Source: Cyanoderma ruficeps
Lineage: Eukaryota > Chordata > Aves > Passeriformes > Timaliidae
Length of the DNA stretch: 64,000 nucleotides
Direction of reading: 5' to 3'
NCBI GenBank assembly: GCA_008694505.1
Contig: VZDJ01007747.1
Location: forward strand, 14,102,059 to 14,166,058
A program made the position numbers and the translations under genes. Below are positions 38,563 through 49,393 of the stretch, one piece after another (within the stretch, counting starts at the first letter, position 1; the number at the start of each line of letters is the position of its first letter). The notes under the pieces were generated by a model that had not been told where the DNA came from, made no database searches, and saw only the letters and a program-made list of their open reading frames with translations.

Positions 38563-40938
38563 ATATAAAGAAAGTGATGATACAGGAAGATGCTGATTTT
38601 GCCTGCAATTTGCAGTTATTTTTGCTTCTTGGAAGGATCTCCAAGGGGACAGTTTTAGAGCAGGGTTTCATAGAAATCCCATCCACATCCTAATGATGCA
38701 TTTCATGCAAGATTTAAAATACCAGTGTTGTCAGCTTTAGGTTCAGGGCATCTTATTTATCTCAAAAGGAGTGAAAAAGGTGGTCTCAGACTTTTCATGC
38801 ATTCCACAAGACAGGTGAGGAGCTTAAGGGTGATGACTTGGGAAGTGAGGTTGAGGCAGCCAGCTTTTTTAAGTTTGGTGAAAAGAATGCTGGTGGAGCT
38901 AGATGGTTCCCTATAGTGGCAGACTATGAGGAACAATGAGCACTGTGTGCTCCTTGTAAGAATCAGAAGAGATCACTAGAAAACACTTCTCCCTTAGAAG
39001 GGTGCTTAGAAACTGCTGTTCAGTTTCTCTACTTTTTATGCATATGTTGGTGCTTTTTACCCCTTTTCAGGAGCACACATGCTCAGTCCTATTAAGAGTA
39101 AAGCCTCAGAGTAGTGGCAGTGCTGTTCAGCTGCAGCACAGACATGGCTGATAGACTTCCTCATCTGTGCTCTTTCTGATTTCTAGTACAGTTGTTAGAC
39201 CACTTCTAATGGTTTCTAATTCTGTTGAAATTTTTGTTTTAAATTTCCATTCCATAGGTCATCCGTGACAGAAACCATGCAAGGGTAAGGCTAGAAGAGG
39301 AAAAGGTCATGCATGAGGTTAGTGTAAATCATGCCATGGACAACATGAGTGTACCTTTTTAGTAAACAAGTCCACACCCTATTATTCTCTGTATGAGTTT
39401 TTTCAAAGGGGGCAGACAGGTAATGAAAGGAATGAAATTTTAAGCGAAAAAAAATTGCATCTCTGGTTAAAATGGTGCGACATAATTAAATTGTTACACA
39501 TTGCCAGATGATGTAATGGAGGCCAGAACTTTAGATGACTTTAGAAAGGGATTAGTCTAATTTCTATCTTGGGAGTTTATGCGTTAGGGATTGGCAGAAG
39601 CTTGAAAGGCATACCAGGGAAGAATGACCATATAAATTCTTCTGTATGCATCAATTAATACCCACTGTCTGATGTAGAAATCTGGATAAACTCAGCCTCA
39701 ATTCAGACCTTTCTGTGTTCATGTGAGAAATATATGTTAAAAATAGAATAAACACTTGAGTTCTACTATACAAGGAAAAATTTTCAGGTGCCACTGTGAC
39801 AGCTGACACAGCAACATGGACCCTGAAGTGGAGATGAAATGTCTAAAAAGGCAAAACTCTACCATTCAGATAGTAAAGAAGAAAATTTTCATTTCTTAAG
39901 TATTCATTACAGTAATGTTAATGCTATGATGGTTAAGTGTTAAAAGCCATTGTTAGTCATGGCACGGTCTGCATTTGAAAATTAGATTCTGTCATATGCA
40001 AAGCAGAAAACTGAAAAACTGTCCAGTAATTACAGATGTTATACAGATATTTCCCCTATATTAAACAACAGCAAAAACATGCAAATTTTCATGATACATA
40101 AATCAGTACTAAAATGCTGGATATATGTCCCATTTGGAATAGAAGAGTTAGACAAACTGAATACATTTCATGCAGTTATTAGAGATGAAGATACCAAAGC
40201 ATAAAGGTTAAGACCAAGAAGTAATCAGATTAAAACTTAGGAAACCTTTTGTGTTCACTGAGGGCATTGCATTTCACATTAAACATTCTGACTGTAGATA
40301 AAAACTACTTAGTGCAAGACATATTTGACTTTAACTTCTTTGTTGAGTCATAGAAAAAGCATTACTATTCTGCCCACAAAGCTAGGATTTGACTGTTTTC
40401 TGTATCCTGAAAAAGGATGAGAACCGTAAGTACGGATTTCCAGGCACACAGTGGTTTTCTCTGTTAATTTCATGAGCTAACAATAATCACAGTGACACAT
40501 TTTCAGCAATAGGAATCTGGTTTAGATTTTTGAAATTTTAAGGTGTTTAGAAGGGTTACTGTAGTTTTTGTGTGCTTCAACTGTGTCTGTGAAGCATGTT
40601 AATAGGAATAATTTCAAATGTTCAGAATAGCTGCTGTTTGAAAACTGTCAGAAATAAAGGTTACATTACAACTTTTTTCTCCTTAACTTTCTGATACTCT
40701 TTAACCTTCTTGTCTGTTAAACTAAGAAATATAGTGATCTATTAAGCAATTAGCAAATGGAACTGTATATGTAATAGGACTATGGTCAAAATCTCAAAGA
40801 CACATGCCTAAACTCTCAGTCTCAGAGGAATGTCAATGGGCTGGAATCATTAACGTTTTTTTAAAAAAAATTTCTTTATTTTCAACCAGAGCAAAATGTC
40901 AGATCAAAATAGTATTAAATTTTCTCCTGACAGCTACA
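38563..40938. other. Unique sequence between LTR and CR1
   Basis: No recognised gene or repeat apart from one 27-bp exon-like segment (39258-39284). Short open frames at 38484-38693 and 38725-38916 have no family features. Confidence 0.6.
39258..39284 (+). other. Candidate 27-bp microexon
   Basis: 'TTTAAATTTCCATTCCATAG' is a fair polypyrimidine tract and acceptor, with a TCTAAT branch-point-like sequence about 38 bases upstream. The segment ends AAGG|GTAAGG, a good donor. Its length is a multiple of three, and the first frame reads VIRDRNHAR. Nine-codon cassettes are typical of neuronal microexons. However, the signals are short and I recognise no gene, so confidence is low. Confidence 0.15.
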
Positions 40939-41599
40939 CAGAATTGTAGAATTGTTTAGGTTGAAAAAACCTTTAAGGCTTGCAGAAATGGTGATTCTAT
41001 CACTTGCCTGGACTCACTGTTCCAATGCTTAATCACCCTTTTGATGAAGAATTTTTTTCCTTTTATCTGTTCTAAACCTCCTCTGATGCAAATTGAGACC
41101 ATTTCCTCTCATCTTGTCTTCTTGTTACTTGGTAGAAAAGACTGACACCCTCATCATTCCAATCTCCTTTCAGGCAATTGTAGAGAGCGTAAGGTCTCCT
41201 GCAAACCTCCTTTTCTCCAGGCTAAACAGCCCCAGCTCCCTCACTCCCTCCTGATAACACTTGTGCTCCAGACCATTGAACAGCTTTTTCTCTTCTCTGG
41301 AGCTGCTCCAGCACCTGAATGTCCTTCCTGAATTAGGGGGCCAGAACTGGACACAGCAGTTGAGGTGTGGCCTCACCAGTGCTGAGTGTAGGAGAAGAAT
41401 CTCTTTCCTGGTCCTGCTGGCCACGCTTTTTGTGATACAAGCCAGGATGCCATTGGCCCTCTTGGCCACACTGCTGCCTCATGGTCAGCTGCTGTCAAGC
41501 AGCAGCACCAGGTCTTTCTCCACTGGATTGCTTTCCCACCAGTCTCCCCGAATCTTAGGGCTGCATGGGGTTGGTCTGACCCAAGTGCAGGACTTGGCA
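40939..41599 (-). mobile_element. CR1 LINE 3' part with pol C-terminus, antisense
   Basis: The complement of the CR1 tail starts near 40939 ('GAATTGTAGAATTGTTTAGG'). Next come '3-prime UTR' landmarks such as 'TTGATGAAGAATTTTTTTCC', 'GTAGAGAGCGTAAGGTCTCC' and 'CTTTTCTCCAGGCTAAACAG'. Coding-region landmarks follow: 'GGGGCCAGAACTGGACACAG', 'GGTGTGGCCTCACCAGTGCT' and 'CTGCTGGCCACGCTTTTTGT'. The usual block around the tail is shortened between about 40985 and 41005, suggesting a small internal deletion. It is the second longest and best preserved CR1 copy here. Confidence 0.95.
41170..41469 (-). pseudogene. Decayed CR1 ORF2 (reverse transcriptase) C-terminus
   Basis: The minus-strand frame of about 99 codons contains the conserved end of the CR1 ORF2 protein: 'SALVRPHL', 'CVQFWPP', 'GLEHK', and 'RELGLFSLEKRR'. 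In a full element this follows the reverse transcriptase domain and drives target-primed insertion. Only this extreme C-terminal part remains. The upstream frame is lost at the 5' truncation, so no catalytic residues are present. The methionine at the start of the open frame is incidental. Confidence 0.88.
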
Positions 41600-44500
41600 T
41601 AACAGTAGTAATAGCAGCATAGGAAGAAACCCACTTCTATGCCAATTGAGGTTATCTTGTCAAAGACAGAGAGAAATATTCCATTCTCAATGTTATACTT
41701 TGATAATGATCAAATGAGCTTTGTCATCAATAACATCTTCCTTCACCAGAGGACAAATGGTTTTTAATTGCTATGTCATTAAAAGTTTCTCCAGACCGTG
41801 TCTATGAAATTGTCTGGCATTAAGGAATACTGAGCTTATAGCTGGAGCAGTAAACCTGAGTATTTATTTGGAAAGAGTGTCCTGCAAAATCTAGTTTAAA
41901 TTTGTACTTACAGAAAATGGTTGAGAAATTTCATTGTTGCCACCTGATACAAAATCCAAAATTTATAACTCTGGTATTGCCCATTTTTTCCCATTTCTTT
42001 GCTTTTCAGCCTTTATTTTTCAATGGATCCTAAATTTTCTGTATTTCTCTGTCCCTCTGGAATTCATTAGTTCTAGAGTATAAAGGGGGCAGTTTGATGT
42101 AAGAATGTTTGTGTTGTTTCCATTTTAAACTGAGATGTCCAATCAACACCTGCAGACTGTGTATGCATTAGTTTACTCTGCATGCTGCCCAGGAAGTATA
42201 GTCTAATGATGGTTTTGATTGAGTAAACATTTTCAAGTAAGGTTTTATTGTATATATTCCCAGTGCAAAATGAACAAAACAAGTTAATCACCCTGGCACC
42301 TCTTTTCTTGTGAAACGAACTTGTTCTGAATTTTATTAAATTTTTTTCACTATTGAGACTGTTCAGAACCACATATACATTTATAGGTAAAGCGGATTAT
42401 TTTTTTTTATTTTAGCTATAAGGCACTTTTATCTAAAAATAAGGTTCACCTAAACATGTTGCGATGGCATTGTCCCTAGAAATGTGAGCATTGATATTTA
42501 TGAATCTTGTAGATAGCAAAGATTATAAGAGTTCTCACCAGGAATTTGTTATAGACTTTTTATAAAACGTTACAAAAAGGTACCCATTCTGTTAGATGAA
42601 ACCATTTCAAACTTCTTTCATTACTTGAAGACATAACATTGTCTTTACACATCTTTTGAAGGTAGGACTTTTTTAGATAGTTGAAAAAAATCTTCCAATA
42701 TTTGAAAAGATCAACTAAAAGAGATGGCTGGTAATAGAACTTCAGGGCAAACCCCAAGAGGGTTTTGATCCACAATCCCTTAAGGTGTTGTACATTTGTG
42801 TTTTCATTCATACCAGTACCTTCAAATACTTTGCAAGTTTGAAAAATATTTTTTTTTTTATTTCACACTAAAGGTCTCATTCAGAGAGGTACTGTACAAC
42901 AGTATATCCTCTTTATGTCACTCCTCTTGGGAGTCAAGAAATGGTATGGCCTAATGAGGTGCTACATGGGTTATCAACAGGATTGTAGGATGCACATCAA
43001 TAACTTTACATCAGAGGGAAACTTGAAAGACTTAAAAGAAAAAAAATTAGGTGAAGAGTTAGTGCCATGTGATACCATTGTCCAGGGAGAGAAAGTTCAA
43101 TAATAATACCGAATAAAAAATAACAAATAACAAAAGTAAATTCTTAATGAGGTATTGTGTTATTTCTGTTTCATTTATGTTCACTAAAGATATGAGTCCA
43201 TCAATTAAATATTTAGATAGTTCTGTAATCTTCAGAGCTAACAAGTATTTTTAAGAAACTTGAAAATAATTCATTTGAAGTAGTGTAAGTGACTATTTTC
43301 AAAAGACCTAGGGAAAACAGTAACATTTATGAAAAGCAATAAACATAGCTGTAATGTTTTAAATCTTTTGTAATGTGACCATGATTGAGCCAAAAATGTT
43401 TACATGTGATATATGTTGTTTATTGTCACTCTGCATATTACTCAAAATTATTTCTTTATTTCTGTGGAACATACATCAGTATTTTTGCTGATTTGACACG
43501 GACACTTGTGAATTAATTGCAGTTGGTCTGTAACATTGGAATATAATTTTCTGCTCCTTTTAATTAGTCTTTAATATTGTATATCCTTAGGTGACATATC
43601 AATTTAAGATTGAGCTTAGTCTGGTAGTTTGAAATCAAATGTGATCTTTTATAATTAATATATTTTGAGGTAGAGGAAAAAGTTGCAAGGATTAATAAAA
43701 CATAAGGTTTCTCTTAATGTTAAACAAATCTAATCACTCAGCTTTTAGACCTAATATTTGATGAAGTCTTACATTGTAAAATGTATACTGAGGCAGATTG
43801 GTTTACAATTAAATGCCTGAGATGATATAATGAGATATGACATGTTAATGTATAATTTTCACCATATCCCTGTCTTCTCTTGCAATTGGAAACTTTTCAC
43901 TGAATTATTTGATTTTTGAAGTCATGGAAAAATTGAATTTTGAGAATGCAGTTTAGAACAAATCTGATGTTTAAAATGCTGCATCTGAAAATACAGCTAT
44001 GATGAAAATACAGGGTGGTTTGGTAAAAAAATGTATTTGCATTCTGTCAGGATAGCAGTAGGACTGTGTCTCCGCTGATATATCTTTGCAGTTTAGCTGT
44101 AGAAAAAACTGAGGTGTGCAGCATAAACACGTGAAAAACTTGCGGCACTGAGATCAGATCAAAGCTCTGTCTTGCACAATATTGTGTTTGATCAATTACA
44201 AATACCTATGGAATAGTATGGAAACAGACAAGTATGTATTGATAGCTCCATTCCTCCTTCCACTAGGGGTCTGAATCCACTTCCAAATTCACTGCTAACT
44301 GTTTTTCTATCAATAGGTCTAATTCATGCACAGTTTAATTTTTTGTGAGATAAGTTTCTGGTTGTTTTGAGTTGTGTGACCCCCTAACTTCATTTAAATT
44401 TCACTAATTTTTTTATTAGAAAAGACAATGAATTAAGTTTTGCTAGATTACTTTCTCCATCTCACACATGAATTTCTAGATAGGCATCAAGGAGACTCCA

Positions 44501-44642
44501 GACCTGGAATTTCCAGGCTTACAAGTTCTGGAAGACTTAATCTGTCTGATGCATTTCAGTTAGGGGTGTATATGGCATCTGAATTAGAAATAACCTATGG
44601 TAGCGCCTGAGGCCATAAATACTAACTTGAAAATCTTCATGA
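41600..44642. other. Unique AT-rich sequence
   Basis: No gene or known repeat is recognised. An 83-codon minus-strand frame (42560-42811) and a 99-codon one (42073-42372) show no family motifs and no supporting context. Their base composition is like the flanks. Confidence 0.65.
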
Positions 44643-45510
44643 AATCATAGAATCATAGAAGTAGTTTGGGTTGGAAGGGACTTGTAAAAGTCATCTAGTC
44701 TAACCCCCCTAAAACAAGCAGGGACATTTCAGCTAGATTTGGTTGCTCAAAGCCCACTGACCTGGTCTTAAACACTTCTAGGGTTGGGCATCTAGCACCT
44801 CTCTGGGTAACTGGTTCCACTGTCTCATCACCCTCACAGGAAAGAGTTTCTTTCTAATATTGAACGTAAATCTGCCTTTTTACAGTTTAAAGCCATTTCC
44901 TTCTTGTCACTCTCATTACAACCCCTTGTAAAAATGGCTCTCTCTCTCCAGCTCTCCTGTAAGCCCACTTTACATACTGGAAGGTTGCCATGTGGTCTCC
45001 TGGGAGGCTTCTCCAGGCCGAACAACCCCAATTCTCTCAGCCTGTCCTCTTAGGCAAAATGCTCCTTCCCTTGGATCATTCTTGTGGTCTTCCTCTGGAT
45101 CTGCTTTTGTGTGCTGAGTTCAGAGCTAGATTCAGCATTCCATGTGGTGTCATGCAAGGGCAGAGTAGAGGGGCACAATTACTTCCCTTAACCGGCTGGC
45201 CATGCTCCTTTTGATGCAGCCCAGGATGTGATTGGCTTTCTGAGAGTACAAGTGCACATTGCTGGCTTTTCATCCCCTAGCAGCCTCAAGTCCTTCTCAG
45301 CAGGGCTGCTCCTCACTCCACTACAGCTAGCTGTGCTACTTTTCCAGGAGATATTGAGGTGGTTGAAGCCCCCCAGCAGGAGGAGAGCCTTTGAGCCTCA
45401 TGCTTCATCAATAATCATCCTTATCTGGCAGCCTGTGATAGACACCAAACACAAAGTTCCCTTTGTTGCCATTCTCCATATCTTGCCCAATCTTGCATAC
45501 AATGTTTTGG
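44643..45510 (-). mobile_element. CR1 LINE, antisense, internally deleted
   Basis: 'AATCATAGAATCATAGAAG' is followed by 'TTTGGGTTGGAAGGGACTTG' and a near-continuous match to the CR1 3' end. This passes 'GCCATTTCCTTCTTGTCACT', 'GGGAGGCTTCTCCAGGCCGA', 'AGAGTAGAGGGGCACAATTA' and 'GATGCAGCCCAGGATGTGAT' to about 45310. After about 45340 the sequence ('GATATTGAGGTGGTTGAAGC', 'GCCTGTGATAGACACC') corresponds to a part that in longer CR1 copies lies far upstream. The two segments are therefore joined by a deletion. Boundaries beyond 45475 are uncertain. Confidence 0.92.
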
Positions 45511-46270
45511 TTCAGTTACTTTGCGAAGTATTTCACCTTGGTTGCGTTCACATTCTAATTAGGATTAAAAGAAATTTCTCTAAATAATAACTTCCAGTGA
45601 AAGATTTTGTTTTGTAAACCATATTCTGGTAAAAAAAAAAACAACAAACATGCTTCAAGGGGAAACTTTTTGGAACCTGGAATAGATTTGGAAGTCTCCC
45701 AAGTGGTTTTAGATCTAAAGAAAAAATAAAGACACCTCTCACTCAACACTGTCCCTCAACTGTACACCAGAACTACCATACAGACGCACTGGCCCTATAG
45801 TATTTATCAGAAAGACAAACTATGGAAGAAACACTCAAAGTGTGCAGAATATTGAATACACAGCTATATTCAAAAGCATTATTGGCATTTTATTTGCATA
45901 CCTATGCATGCATTTTTTGTATTGGTATCCACATATAAATATGTATATTGGATGTTAATCCTATTTTTTGATTACCCTTAGATATTCAGATTTAACTTAC
46001 AAAGGACGATTTCCCACCTACTTGTAAAGAAGCCATCCTTGTATTTTTTCTTTAATGGTGCTGGCTTTGAAACTTGATATCATGTCAGGAGAGCTCATCT
46101 AATACCATGCTGTATCAGTTGTGGAAGTTAACTACATCCCTGGGTCTTGGAAAGTTTTCTGAACAATGTTTCACATTGCCTCTACATGATAGTAGTTTTA
46201 AATCTAATAATTTATTTAGTGATTAATATGATTTGCTGTTAAAAATAGGCTTGTATTTCCAATTTGAAAT
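45511..46270. other. Unique AT-rich sequence
   Basis: Nothing recognisable. A short A-run lies near 45630-45645. Open frames of about 64 codons on the minus strand are shadows without family features. Confidence 0.6.
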
Positions 46271-46338
46271 ATTAATAGATTAGACCTGATGATCTCAAAG
46301 GTCTTTTCCAACCTAGTTCGTTCTGTGATTCTGTAATA
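46271..46338 (+). mobile_element. Very short CR1 3' tail, sense
   Basis: 'CTGATGATCTCAAAGGTCTT' then 'TTCCAACCTAGTTCGTTCTG' and 'TGATTCTGTAAT' are the final ~65 bases of CR1 including two tail octamers. The insertion is extremely 5'-truncated, or the rest has decayed. Confidence 0.88.
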
Positions 46339-48879
46339 TTTAGGAATGCATATAATAAATTGCAGTCAGAGCCAGTGAGAGTGCTACTAATCATATGCAT
46401 AAAATTGAGGTAAAAGTTCTTAGAGCTGTTCCATTTCTGTCTGTATTCATCCCAAGCAAGTTAAAGAGTTACATCTGTTTTGGTTCAATTTCAGTGCAGC
46501 TGTACAGTTCAGAAGAAACTGCTTCTGAGTTGCTGTTCATGGGTTCGGATGCTAATCTCACAGCTGTCTCTCTAGCTGCACATATTCATAAACCTCACAG
46601 AGAAGAGTAAATTGCAGAAGTTAGAAATCCAGAGAAAACTGGCAGATGTGATATATTATGTGGAATTACAGCAGTCAGAAGATTTTGTTTGAAGGAGAAT
46701 GACATGTATTTGAAATATATTTTTTGTGTGTGTTGCTCTTAGGAGGTATGTATCACATGGTGGATACACAGAGTATTTAATAATTGTCTGATAATTTTAG
46801 TAATCATTTAATAGAAAATTATTAGGTGCAAGTTCGCCTAGATCTTAAATAAGTTCCTATCTATAGGAAAAAGTTTTTCAATCTGACTTCATCAGCAAGA
46901 GGGAAAGAGTCTGTTACCCTGTGTGGTAGCACATGGTTACAAGTGGATCACAGCTGATCCCATTGAATAAACTGTGAGTTCTATTTTTGAACTCCCTATG
47001 AAGTCATAGAAAGTGTTTCTGTCTAAATCTATTGTGCATTAAAGGTGTGTGATCCACCACCATATTTACAAATTAAACCTCAGGAAATACCTTGAAAATT
47101 ATCATCTTCTGAATACACTAGAAAATACAGTTTAGGGTTCTTTTCCATACGAGAAATAATGATCAAGGTGTATGTGTAGTTGGCTGAAGAATTTAGAGAT
47201 TTTCTTAATTTCATCATCAGTATCTACAGCATGTTGTAAAGAATCAGAATTATTGTGTGTGCAATGATTATTCAAAATAATTATCTAAAGTATTTATACA
47301 AATAATTCTTGGTTTTTATCCCATTTATATTGTCTTCAAAATATGGAGTTTTCCTTCTGTGCTGGATTACAATTGTCCCGATTCAACATATGTAAGCACA
47401 TCTTGCCTTTCATTGAATTAAGAAAAACATAATATTATTAAGCTTCTATGCATATGTTATTTTATTAAAATGAGGAATCCATTTTCATGGCTAATATATA
47501 AAATATAAAAAAACTAGTTCAAGAAGCCATATAAAATTCAGAAAGTTAATGTAAATCTTGCAGTATTTTTCTTAGTATAGAGATGTACATATGAATTAAC
47601 CACAGAGAAATTCAGCTGCATGTATAGTATGGAATTGAACTTAATGATCTCTGTGTAATAAATCATATAAATCATGGGGACCTTTTTGTATTTTCAGCAT
47701 TTTGTTCTGTAATTTGTTCTTAACACTACCTTGCTTGTGTATAACCTAGCCATTAGGTTGAAATAGTACACTGCCAATTTCCTCCTTGGTTGAGGGCTGT
47801 GATATATAGTCAAGCTGTGAGGAAAAGCAAAAATTAAAACAAAATATAAATGAGACAGATTGAAACACTGCAATGTTTTGGGCCTTAACTCTCTAAGTAC
47901 AGATGCAGTATTCAATTCTGTAAAACAATCTTAAAAATTCTAGTTTTCATTTCATTCAGCTCTTTCTTTTTCTGACCTAAAATATTTTAATAATATGCAC
48001 ACACATAATAAAGTTAATTTTTTTTTCTTGAATATAATTATCCTAAAACTTTAGCAAAAGGAAACACTGCTAATGTAGATGTATGTCTCAGTTTGTGCGT
48101 GGAACTTTTCTACTTTCAAAATCAGAATTGTAGTGATTAGATATATTTTACAGTTTACTGACATATGTGACTACCTGGCAGTCTCCTTCTTTCTCCATTA
48201 AAACCCAAACGGTTTTTACTGCTTTATAGAGAACTTTCTTGCTGCAACACTGCACAGAAAGCTATTTCAACATCAACTGTGAAAAAGGAGACAGGAATAT
48301 CCAATATTTAATAGCTAGAATGAAAGAAACAAAGAAAAAAACACCACTAGAATATTAGAATTCTAGCATAAAATGGTCCATGTAGTATTTTATTTCCTGT
48401 ATTGTGAAATTCAAGGGATTTAATAGTTGAAATAGGTTCTCAGATACTTCTATTGATTAAATAAATAAATGCATAAAATCTTGATAGAGCTCATGCAAAG
48501 CTACCACTCTTCTCAGACTTCTGTATTTAAGAAGCGCCCAGGGTGCTTCAAAAATATAACATTCTGTGTCAAAATCAAATTATTTTAATAATCCCCAGTG
48601 TTCCATGCTGATGTCATCTTTCTGCTGTCTTTATTTCATGAAAGAAAGTTTTAACCAGCACAGACTACTTTAAAATACTCTTTATACTTAGTTTAATAAT
48701 GAGATATTAATTTTCAAATATGTGCTAGTCAAAAGAAAAGCAGATGTTGAAAATTAGTAACTTGGGGTTTTGTTCAAAACTTGTAGTTTTACAGTAAATT
48801 GTATCACAATAATTGACCTATTCCATGGCTATTGCTGTGCTGAATGAGGATGTTTAACTAAGAGGTAGAGGTTATTCCT
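46339..48879. other. Unique AT-rich sequence
   Basis: No gene, RNA gene or repeat is recognised. The 71- and 73-codon open frames (46395-46610 plus, 47694-47915 minus) lack motifs and splice context. Confidence 0.65.
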
Positions 48880-49393
48880 CTTCACGGACAACACTAAGTT
48901 GGTTGGGAGTGTTGATCTGCTGGATGGTAGAAGCGCTGCAAAAGGATCTGAACTGGCTGGATCAATGGGCCAAGGTCAATTGTATGAGATTCAATAAGGT
49001 CAGGTGCCCTAAACTGTGTTTAACCTGGAGAAAAGGAGGCTCAGGGAAGACCTTATCGCTCTCTGGAACTGCCTGAAGTGAGCTTGTAGTGTGGTGGGGG
49101 TCCGTGTCTTCTCCCAGGTAACAAGTGACAGGATGAGAAAAAATGTCCTTGAGTTGCAGCAGGGAAGATGGATTGGGTATTAGGATAATTTTTCAAAGGA
49201 AGCGTTGTAAAGCATTGGGACAGACTGCCCAGGGAAGTGATGGAGTCATCATCCCTGGAAGTGTTCAGAAAACTGTGGATACAGCACATGAGTATGTGGT
49301 TTGATGGTGAAGGTGATGGTAGTGTTTCTAGGCTGATGGTTGGACTTCATGATCATAAAGGTCTTTTCCAGCCTTAACAGTTCTGTGCTTCTA
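48880..49393 (+). mobile_element. CR1 LINE, sense, internally deleted
   Basis: From about 48880 the sequence follows the CR1 coding region ('GACAACACTAAGTTGGTTGG', 'GATCTGCTGGATGGTAGAAG', 'AGATTCAATAAGGTCAGGTG'). At about 49005 it jumps to the 3' part ('TAACCTGGAGAAAAGGAGGC', 'AAGACCTTATCGCTCTCTGG', 'GGTAACAAGTGACAGGATGA', 'GACTGCCCAGGGAAGTGATG', 'CATAAAGGTCTTTTCCAGCC'), ending in an eroded octamer tail at 49378-49393. The segments are not adjacent in longer CR1 copies, so the stretch between them has been lost. A minus-strand open frame of 78 codons here is a shadow. Confidence 0.93.

Noticed and set aside
42560..42811. 83-codon minus-strand frame, considered as a transposase or retrocopy remnant
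   Set aside because: No DDE, RNase H or other family motif, and no terminal repeats or poly(A) nearby.
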